A DNA stretch of 14,463 nucleotides from Bacteroidales bacterium UBA4345 (GTDB lineage: Bacteria > Bacteroidota > Bacteroidia > Bacteroidales > Paludibacteraceae): the NCBI GenBank assembly GCA_002396385.1, contig DGTD01000004.1:1-14463 (forward strand). The letters run 5' to 3'. The notes below the pieces were generated by a model. That model ran no database searches, was not told the DNA's origin, and saw only the letters and a program-made list of their open reading frames with translations. A program made the position numbers and the translations under genes. Shown here piece after piece: positions 8,779 through 14,463 of the stretch (its first letter is position 1; every line of letters starts with the position of its first letter).

Positions 8779-9840
8779 ATGAAACTCAAACTGATAGTAT
8801 CAATACTTGTTGTCTCACTCTGTTCTGTTGCAGTTTTTCTGTTCTTACAGAAGAAAGAGGGTTCGTCTCTTTCACTTCCGTCAATCTTCCCAAGTTCCGA
8901 AACTGGAAGCTCCGTTCAGTTTTATTATTGGAAAAATAGGTTTGATGTTGATGAGGAACTTCGCGAAAAGGTGAGGGACTTAAAGTGCGACAGACTCTAT
9001 GTCCATTTCTTCGATGTGGTCTGGAAAGACCGCAATGCAACCCCAGTTGCGCAACTTGCTCCTGTGAAAAGGAATCTGCTGTATGCCGATTCTGTCAGAA
9101 TGGCTCCTGTTGTATTCATTACCAACGAGGTGATCGCTAACTGTGATTATGGTAGCGATATCGGCCTTCTGGCGTCGAACGTGAATAGGCTTGTTAAAGA
9201 GATTGCCCAATATAACGATTCTTTAGGACGTTACAATGAAATTCAAATTGACTGCGACTGGACCGAAAGCACCCGACCCAAGTACTTTATTTTCTTGGAT
9301 TCGTTGGCCAAGGTGTCTGAAAAGACAATATCTTGTACAATCCGCCTACACCAAATAAAGGATGTGGGTGTAATGGGGGTGCCGCCTGTTAAAAAGGCTT
9401 GCCTTATGTGTTATGCGACTTCTGATCCGACGGATGGTTCTGACTCGAATTCCATTTTAGATATCAATTTGTTGAAAAATTATACCAAGAATATAGACGA
9501 CTATCCTTTAAAACTATCTTATGCACTGCCCTTGTTCTCGTGGGGTATTGTGAAAAACCACGAGGGGAAAGTAAAATTAGTGAACGGACTCACCCGCGAG
9601 ATGTTGAAAACCGATAATTTCTCGCATATAGGTGGTAACAATTACAAGGCCGAGAACGACTGCTTTGTTAACGGCTTTTATATAAGTAAAGGCTTTACGG
9701 TGGAATTGGAAGAAGTCTCGCCTGCACTCTTGAAAGAGGCAAGACAATACTTGAATGACAAGGTTGGCAAACACACGGTTGTCTACTTCCATTTGAGCAA
9801 GGGCTATCTGAATCGTTTCCCTATAACTGATCTTAAGTAA
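8779..9840 (+). CDS. Exported or anchored protein, possibly DUF3142-like barrel
   Basis: A 353-residue protein with an N-terminal signal anchor (hydrophobic about residues 5-24, with no lipobox) followed by a soluble domain. I chose the ATG at 8779; a TTG at 8746 would add 11 residues ahead of the signal and is less likely. The sequence has the feel of a glycosidase-like TIM barrel. FYYWKNRF opens it, LYVHFFDVVWK looks like an early strand, and IQIDCDWTESTRPKYFIFLDSL (about 155-176) resembles the iDfDw-type strand of DUF3142 and GH18-like proteins. Later segments are CLMCYAT and LPLFSWGI. D158 and D160 would be the acidic pair to test. The next gene begins 3 bases after its stop, so the two form an operon. 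I am confident it is real, less so of the family. Confidence 0.72.
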   Translation: MKLKLIVSILVVSLCSVAVFLFLQKKEGSSLSLPSIFPSSETGSSVQFYYWKNRFDVDEELREKVRDLKCDRLYVHFFDVVWKDRNATPVAQLAPVKRNLLYADSVRMAPVVFITNEVIANCDYGSDIGLLASNVNRLVKEIAQYNDSLGRYNEIQIDCDWTESTRPKYFIFLDSLAKVSEKTISCTIRLHQIKDVGVMGVPPVKKACLMCYATSDPTDGSDSNSILDINLLKNYTKNIDDYPLKLSYALPLFSWGIVKNHEGKVKLVNGLTREMLKTDNFSHIGGNNYKAENDCFVNGFYISKGFTVELEEVSPALLKEARQYLNDKVGKHTVVYFHLSKGYLNRFPITDLK

Positions 9841-9843
9841 ATT

Positions 9844-12225
9844 ATGAGACTAAAGAAACTTTTATATTGTTTGTTACTGTTGCTGTTGTCTTTTCAACAG
9901 GCGAACGGTGGTTGCTTCGACTATGATTTTGATGGCGATTTTTATGGTATATTTCCTCAGGAACTGGTACAGACAGACGATTATTACGATTTCTTGATGA
10001 CTATGAATTCCGCTGCTTATTCCGACCGGAACGCATATGACTTTTATGGCAATGACTTAGAAAAGAAAAACAGAGAAGTCCAATACTATACAGAGAATAT
10101 TAGGGAATGGGCTGCTTATTTGCAAATTACAAAAGAACAGGCCTATTATCTGGTTATGAGGGCTCCGAAGGAGTCGGTCGACTCTTTGCAAATCTTCTTC
10201 AAAAGTCCTAATCCCCGGTTGAACTTTGCCAATGTCAAATTCTGCAAAAAGAATCATGACGCTTTGGTTTATATCTCGTATGCGAAGTTCCTCGAGCCTT
10301 TTATGGGTTGCCAAAATCTCGGAGACGATGATTTATGGACGTACGCTTATAGTTGGTATGGGCGAAAGTCGGTCAGGTCGCTCGATTGTCAGAACATTTT
10401 ACAAACGCTGGAAGATATGTATGCCCGACAGGGCGACAAAGCCTTGAAATTGCGTTATGCCTACCAAATTGTGCGGTTGCAACACTATATGGGCGCCTAT
10501 TTAGACGCCGTGAAGTCCTTCTATAAGTATGTGGAACCGTTGAAATTAAAAACCGAAATCTATTATTATGCGTTGAACCAGAAGGCGGGGGCTGTCAGGG
10601 CCTTGCAACATTACGAAGATGAGGATGGCGAAGAAGGAGATGGTGAAGGTGATGTTAACTCGTGGGAAGTAGAAAACTATTTGTCTAAAATAAAGGCAGA
10701 CTATGGTGCCGATTTCCTTACCGTATTCGCCAATTCGCATGACCTGAAATACAATGTGTTCTGGTCTTTGAAGGTCACTGGTGAACTGGAAAGGCTATTT
10801 GACGAGATTCCTTCTTTGAAGAAAGAGGACAGAATAAGCCTTTATTTTATTTTAGGTTACCAGAACTTCTCGAATCCTATCAACGAACTGGAGAAAATAG
10901 TGACGCTTGATCCGAATGCAGAGGCGGGTCGTGTTTTAATGGTACGCTATATTAATGGTTTGGAAAGATCTATTCACACGACTGATAGTATTTCCGATAT
11001 AAGAAGCTGTTTGAGAAGCTGTCATTTGAAAGGCGGGTCGTTGGAAAATTGCATGGAAGCTATTGCTATTGCAGAACGAATGGTGGAACGGTCCGTCGAC
11101 AAGAATTTTTGGCGAATGGCCGCTGCTGCACTGAATGCCTTTGCCGAAAATTATGCAACCGCTTCCCGATATTTGGCAGGAGTTAACAAAAAAGATCCTC
11201 TATATAGCGAAACCAAAGATGTGCTTGCCCTTTACATCGATGTTATGAAGACGGACAAGATGACTCTGTCTGTGGCCGATTCTATTTATTCAGCTCATGA
11301 AAAAATGTTCCCGAAAGATTGGTATTTCAGTCGTTCCAAGTTGGATAAAGATTCCTGCTATTATGCGAAATACGATCATTGCTTTATCCAAAGACTGTGG
11401 GCCGCTAAATTTGCAGAGGCGGGTGATTCGGTTTCCGCTTTTCTGGTGGAAAGTACTAACAGTATGCGGAATGGGTTGAATAGCCAGTCGTTGTGGGACG
11501 GTATTGCCGCTTTTGTGCGTCAGTCAACCCATAATGGTTTTGAACGATGGTTGATTAGGGAGTCGGGGAATCTCTCTCTTGAGGAATTAGACCAAAATCG
11601 GGCTATGATTCACTTGGGCAATGCCGAATTTGACGAAGCGTACAAGTTGGCTTCGCCGAAAGTTTACGTGATGTGGAAGTGCGCCCTTTGCAGTAATATA
11701 CGCGGATTTAACTACTACGATCCGGAAGAGGATAACGATTTCCAGTATGATTATATCAGCGATTTGTTGGGTAAACCTAAATTAGACAGCATCCCTGTTA
11801 AGAATTACATCGGGATCTTGAAAAAACTAGACGGAATGAGGAAGGGTGTCAACCCAGAGGCGGCGGCTAAGGCATGTTTCCTATTGGGTAATTTCTATTA
11901 TAATTTGAGCGACGAGGGCTATTACAGGAATAGTCTTTGTCATAATATGTTCTCTGACCGTAGTACGGCATCTGGCTATTACGAAGAAGGGCTACGCCTA
12001 AGTCACGACGACGAGTTGAAGGCCCGTTTGCTGCTCGCTTCCGCTAAATGTGCTGGTGGTGAAGGTGGTGAGGGTAGTCAGTTTTACGAACAATGCGTGT
12101 GGCATAAAGAACCGAAGAGTAAGTTCGAAGGAAAGTTCTACAAGGAACTTAAGAAGTTGAACCATACAAAGTATTACAAAACCGTTGTGTCGAAATGTAA
12201 GTATTTTGAATACTATGTCAATTGA
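9844..12225 (+). CDS. Large exported helical-repeat (TPR-like) protein
   Basis: A 793-residue protein with a clear signal peptide (MRLKKLLYC followed by a leucine-rich core, cleavage near QANG). A cysteine follows soon after, but the preceding residues do not fit a lipobox. The body is rich in helices with aromatic and alanine pairs (KALKLRYAYQIVRLQHYMGAYLDAV, EYLA/YATASRYLAG-like stretches) that suggest tetratricopeptide-like repeats. I could not define a repeat register by eye. An acidic, glycine-rich insert (DEDGEEGDGEGD) lies near residues 259-270. The last residues are KYFEYYVN. It follows the preceding exported gene by 3 bases, so both products probably act together in the envelope. Its final 11 bases overlap the ATG of a truncated Rhs gene. 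The function is unknown. Confidence 0.8.
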   Translation: MRLKKLLYCLLLLLLSFQQANGGCFDYDFDGDFYGIFPQELVQTDDYYDFLMTMNSAAYSDRNAYDFYGNDLEKKNREVQYYTENIREWAAYLQITKEQAYYLVMRAPKESVDSLQIFFKSPNPRLNFANVKFCKKNHDALVYISYAKFLEPFMGCQNLGDDDLWTYAYSWYGRKSVRSLDCQNILQTLEDMYARQGDKALKLRYAYQIVRLQHYMGAYLDAVKSFYKYVEPLKLKTEIYYYALNQKAGAVRALQHYEDEDGEEGDGEGDVNSWEVENYLSKIKADYGADFLTVFANSHDLKYNVFWSLKVTGELERLFDEIPSLKKEDRISLYFILGYQNFSNPINELEKIVTLDPNAEAGRVLMVRYINGLERSIHTTDSISDIRSCLRSCHLKGGSLENCMEAIAIAERMVERSVDKNFWRMAAAALNAFAENYATASRYLAGVNKKDPLYSETKDVLALYIDVMKTDKMTLSVADSIYSAHEKMFPKDWYFSRSKLDKDSCYYAKYDHCFIQRLWAAKFAEAGDSVSAFLVESTNSMRNGLNSQSLWDGIAAFVRQSTHNGFERWLIRESGNLSLEELDQNRAMIHLGNAEFDEAYKLASPKVYVMWKCALCSNIRGFNYYDPEEDNDFQYDYISDLLGKPKLDSIPVKNYIGILKKLDGMRKGVNPEAAAKACFLLGNFYYNLSDEGYYRNSLCHNMFSDRSTASGYYEEGLRLSHDDELKARLLLASAKCAGGEGGEGSQFYEQCVWHKEPKSKFEGKFYKELKKLNHTKYYKTVVSKCKYFEYYVN

Positions 12226-13063
12226 CAACATTGACGGCCATATAACGCAGAACATTCCGTACAGCGAGGTGTTTGTGGAAGAGAGTAACGGCAGTTGGGC
12301 TTCTCCCTACCTGTTCAACGCCAAAGAGTTGGATGAGGAGACAGGGTTGTATTATTATGGGGCGAGATATTTGGACCCTGCGGGAGCAAGGTGGCTGAGT
12401 GTGGACCCACTATGGATAAATCACCCAGATAAAACGCCTTATAATTATTGCCTTAACAATCCGGTAAAAATGGTGGATCCGGATGGAAGGGATGGTTATG
12501 AAATAACATTTATAGATAAGAACAAGAAAGAAACAGTTTCTTACATCTGGTATGAAAATCGAAAGGATGACGAATTTGAAGTCAATTCTTCTGGCGAATC
12601 AATCAAATTTCGTCGACTGACAGGAGACAAGAATGCTTGGAAAGAAGCAACAACGATAAGAAAAGCAAATATAGAAGGGCTTGCTGTTCTGAATTCAGGT
12701 AAAAATAGGGATGATATTGAAAATGATGTTCGTTTATACGATGGAGATAACTCTCTTTTCACGAAAGAGTCTAAATTGCAGAATCATGAAAAATACACGA
12801 ATAACTGGGGTTTCCAAACAAATTCGGGAGGAAGGAAAGGACGTTTATCTTCTGATATTAAATTAAAGTTTTATCCAGACAAAGGAGGCCAAAAGGACGT
12901 AAATTCTATTGGAATCGTTAAAAATAGTTTAATCTCCCATTCTTATGAAGCTGCTATGGAAACTGCTGAAAGAGTGATATATGGAGATGATGCCGATAAT
13001 GATCCTGTATACGATATGCACTTTGAAAATGCAAAAGAATTATTAAAAAAATTAGGGAAATGA
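12215..13063 (+). CDS. 5'-truncated Rhs core with C-terminal variable tip (orphan toxin-type module)
   Basis: A 282-residue reading from ATG 12215. Residues 8-92 are the end of an Rhs/YD core: GHITQNIPYSEVF, YLFNAKELDEETGLYYYGARYLDP (33-55), WLSVDPL, and the junction NPVKMVDPDGRD (82-93), ending at the DPxG-type site after which Rhs tips diverge. Residues 93-282 are a unique hydrophilic tip that I do not recognise. The beta-cage repeats and delivery domains of a full Rhs protein (well over 1000 residues) are absent, so the product could not encapsulate or deliver the tip. It behaves like an orphan rhs-CT cassette. The start is uncertain: in-frame TTG 12185 is open too. It overlaps the upstream gene by 11 bases and the downstream gene by ATGA. 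Toxic activity is inferred only from position. Confidence 0.75.
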   Translation: MSIDNIDGHITQNIPYSEVFVEESNGSWASPYLFNAKELDEETGLYYYGARYLDPAGARWLSVDPLWINHPDKTPYNYCLNNPVKMVDPDGRDGYEITFIDKNKKETVSYIWYENRKDDEFEVNSSGESIKFRRLTGDKNAWKEATTIRKANIEGLAVLNSGKNRDDIENDVRLYDGDNSLFTKESKLQNHEKYTNNWGFQTNSGGRKGRLSSDIKLKFYPDKGGQKDVNSIGIVKNSLISHSYEAAMETAERVIYGDDADNDPVYDMHFENAKELLKKLGK

Positions 13064-13539
13064 TACAAAAATTTTGGAAAACTTTAATGCTATATTTTTA
13101 TATTATAATAATTAATGCAGTTATTATAATGATTGAAGTAGGCTTATCTAAAGTCAACGTTAACTATGATTACAGAGTCCCAAATGCTATGTATTTAATC
13201 CAATCAACAGTATTTGTATACATCTACTCATTCTTTCAAACATTCTTATTTTCAATCAACAGGAAAAGTCTTATTTGTCTATTAATACTGCACAACGCAT
13301 TAACTATATTTTTGATGATATTAAACGACGAAAATGGAAATGATGTGCTATTTATAAGTTTAACAAGTATTTCGCATTTAAATGAAATGTTATTTTATTT
13401 ATATTTAAATAGTATTGATACAACAATAGGAAAGATTATAAATACAGCAAATTGGACTGTTTTCTTTAGTTTTTATATTGTTTTTATTGCAAGTTCATTC
13501 AAGTTTCTGTTATCTATGAGCGGTTTCCAAAAAAAATAA
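13060..13539 (+). CDS. Small membrane protein, candidate immunity protein for the Rhs tip
   Basis: A 159-residue, strongly hydrophobic protein with about four membrane segments (near 8-27, 45-65, 70-88 and 133-152, possibly a fifth near 96-116). Its ATG overlaps the TGA of the Rhs-tip gene as ATGA, indicating translational coupling. An unknown small gene directly after an Rhs tip is the standard place for the cognate immunity gene, and membrane-spanning immunity proteins are known for toxins that act in the membrane or periplasm. No family is recognised. The composition is extreme: my hand count of bases 13081-13320 gives 61 G+C of 240, against more than half in a typical gyrB stretch. This supports acquisition with the tip. 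The last residues are MSGFQKK; the end overlaps a minus-strand remnant. Confidence 0.68.
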   Translation: MIQKFWKTLMLYFYIIIINAVIIMIEVGLSKVNVNYDYRVPNAMYLIQSTVFVYIYSFFQTFLFSINRKSLICLLILHNALTIFLMILNDENGNDVLFISLTSISHLNEMLFYLYLNSIDTTIGKIINTANWTVFFSFYIVFIASSFKFLLSMSGFQKK

Positions 13540-13726
13540 GGACATAGCCTATAGCTGCTCCCGTAGCATCGGAAATGTATTTCGAAGCATTAGATTCCCC
13601 GTTCTCTACCCCGATTTCCATGCAATGGCTATATAAGGGAAACACTGCACATGCAGTAGGCAGGAAATCTAATGAATTTGTTGATTCTTCCTTCACACCG
13701 AATATTTTTCCACTGCGATAGAACAA
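13514..13726 (-). pseudogene. Remnant of an unknown membrane-associated gene
   Basis: A minus-strand frame of about 70 codons ends with TAG at 13514-13516. The sequence from about KIFGVKEESTN through the stretch MEIGVENGESNASKYISDATGAAIGYVLIFF looks like the C-terminal end of a real protein, with a glycine-rich last membrane segment vaguely like VanZ-type or related proteins. The only start is a TTG (13724-13726) inside the T-run of a terminator, so the true N-terminal part seems lost. It overlaps the last 26 bases of the putative immunity gene. I treat it as a decayed 3' fragment, but a short chance ORF cannot be excluded. Confidence 0.3.
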
Positions 13727-13757
13727 AAAAACAGCTTGCGGTATCGCCAGCTGTTTT
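13725..13757 (-). terminator. Strong, probably bidirectional terminator
   Basis: A 9-base-pair stem (13728-13736 with 13749-13757) has an inner GCG/CGC pair around GTAT. On the minus strand it is followed by seven T (complement of 13725-13731, partly in the stem), ending the transposase-like gene whose stop lies at 13775-13777. On the plus strand the second arm ends in TTTT, so it may also stop the transcript of the Rhs-tip and immunity pair. Confidence 0.82.
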
Positions 13758-13774
13758 CATTAATATGACATTCA

Positions 13775-14463
13775 TCAGAGTTTCTCAATCTCATCGGCGG
13801 ATAGTCCTGTAACGATGGAGATGATGTTGATACCAACACCGCATTCTTTCATCTTTCGGGCGTTGTCTATTTTTTCTTCTAATTTACCCGCTTCTTTACC
13901 TTTCTCCAAGCCGATAGCCTCGCCTTCCTCACGACCCTTGTTAAAAGAGCCGTCTATCAGCGCCTTTTCGGTGGCGGCCATGTCCCTGTACTTGTCGTAA
14001 GTGGCGAGCTGCTCATCGGAATATGCGCCACGCTCTACGATGGAGATGGCCTTGCTGATCTCGGGATCGTCGAGCAGTTCCTGCGGAACGCTGGCCGTGC
14101 TCTCGTTGACCTCGGTCATGAAGCGGAGCCATAGGCGGTGCATCTTTCCCACCGCGGCCGACTGCGGTTTGAACTTGGGCAGTTCCACAAACACCATTTC
14201 TATCCCCTCTATCACCCGTTCAGGGTTACCTTGCTCCGCCATCAGGAAGAGGTGGTAGTGCTCGTTACCGCTGAACGCGTTGTCGTTCACAATGCTTAGC
14301 GAGTAAACCGGCTGCAGGCTGCTGTAGCTGTAGCCCTTGTCCGCCTGCTTGACGTAGGCTTTCGAGGCGTTGAACAGCACACGCTGCTTGAACTCGTCGG
14401 TCCAGTACATCTGCATCTCCACAATGAACTGGCGGCCATGGTCGTCCCTGCACCGCACGTCGA
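13775..14463 (-). CDS. PD-(D/E)XK nuclease-family transposase (Rpn-like), N-terminus outside window
   Basis: The frame is open to the window edge, so this is a partial product of at least 229 residues; the GTG read as a start at 14456-14458 is an internal valine. The visible start DVRCRDDHGRQFIVEMQ holds the PD-(D/E)XK signature of this family: an aspartate, then E-x-Q about 12-14 residues later. The central part is an Rpn/YhgA-type helical region (LPKFKPQ..., MHRLWLRFMT). The C-terminal region is the typical charged repeat RGREEGE-like stretch (NKGREEGEAIGLEKGKEAGKLEEKIDNARKMKECGVG) and a final helix-turn end ISIVTGLSADEIEKL. Members are recombination-promoting nucleases or transposase relatives and are often scattered in many copies. 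Base composition is high in G+C (38 of 60 in 14101-14160), unlike the neighbouring immunity gene. Confidence 0.9.
   Translation of the reverse strand, partial: DVRCRDDHGRQFIVEMQMYWTDEFKQRVLFNASKAYVKQADKGYSYSSLQPVYSLSIVNDNAFSGNEHYHLFLMAEQGNPERVIEGIEMVFVELPKFKPQSAAVGKMHRLWLRFMTEVNESTASVPQELLDDPEISKAISIVERGAYSDEQLATYDKYRDMAATEKALIDGSFNKGREEGEAIGLEKGKEAGKLEEKIDNARKMKECGVGINIISIVTGLSADEIEKL

Noticed and set aside
9844..9920. Lipoprotein signal in the helical-repeat protein
   Set aside because: A cysteine follows the hydrophobic core, but the residues before it (ANGG) do not fit a lipobox, so ordinary signal peptidase cleavage is preferred.
12900..13030. Zinc-peptidase motif in the Rhs tip
   Set aside because: ISHSYEAAMETAE has a histidine and glutamates but no HExxH, so a metallopeptidase call is not supported.

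Overview
The window reads as a chromosome segment of a gut-type Bacteroidota, probably Bacteroidales. Supporting this are a Bacteroides-style GyrB, promoter boxes of the Bacteroidota form TTTG-N20-TAnnTTTG ahead of gyrB, little sign of Shine-Dalgarno sites, exported proteins of the 'VDLGLPSGTKWA...YWSSS' type, a DUF4836-like protein and an Rhs core of Bacteroidetes type. I could not place it to genus.

Layout. (1) 2-2647, plus strand: the 3' end of clpB, a strong terminator, a near-consensus promoter, then a complete gyrB with its own terminator. (2) 2730-4390, minus strand: two exported paralogues of the Fibrobacter-succinogenes-major-paralogous type, about 230 residues each. Between them is a small open frame (3416-3553) that ends in an ATGA overlap with the start of the second paralogue. 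(3) 4511-8582, minus strand: a tight four-gene operon, read from the 8582 end: a membrane-anchored DUF4836-like protein, an ABC ATPase with non-standard motifs, an FtsX/MacB-like permease and a hexapeptide acyltransferase. (4) 8779-12225, plus strand, divergent from region 3: two exported proteins, one resembling a DUF3142-type barrel and one a long helical-repeat protein, 3 bases apart. (5) 12215-13539, plus strand: a 5'-truncated Rhs core joined directly to the 3' end of the helical-repeat gene. It carries a variable tip of about 190 residues and is followed through an ATGA overlap by a very AT-rich membrane protein, which is the layout of a polymorphic toxin with its immunity gene. (6) 13514-14463, minus strand: a probable gene remnant, a bidirectional terminator, and the C-terminal part of a PD-(D/E)XK nuclease-family transposase (Rpn-like) running off the window.

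Regions 1 and 3 look like stable core or envelope genes. Regions 5 and 6 are a mosaic: G+C falls from more than half in the best part of the Rhs core to about a quarter in the putative immunity gene and rises again in the transposase-like gene. This is expected of an exchange site. The strongest candidate for something undescribed is the orphan Rhs tip with its putative immunity protein. Next are the degenerate ABC operon and the coupled small ORF ahead of the FISUMP-type gene.
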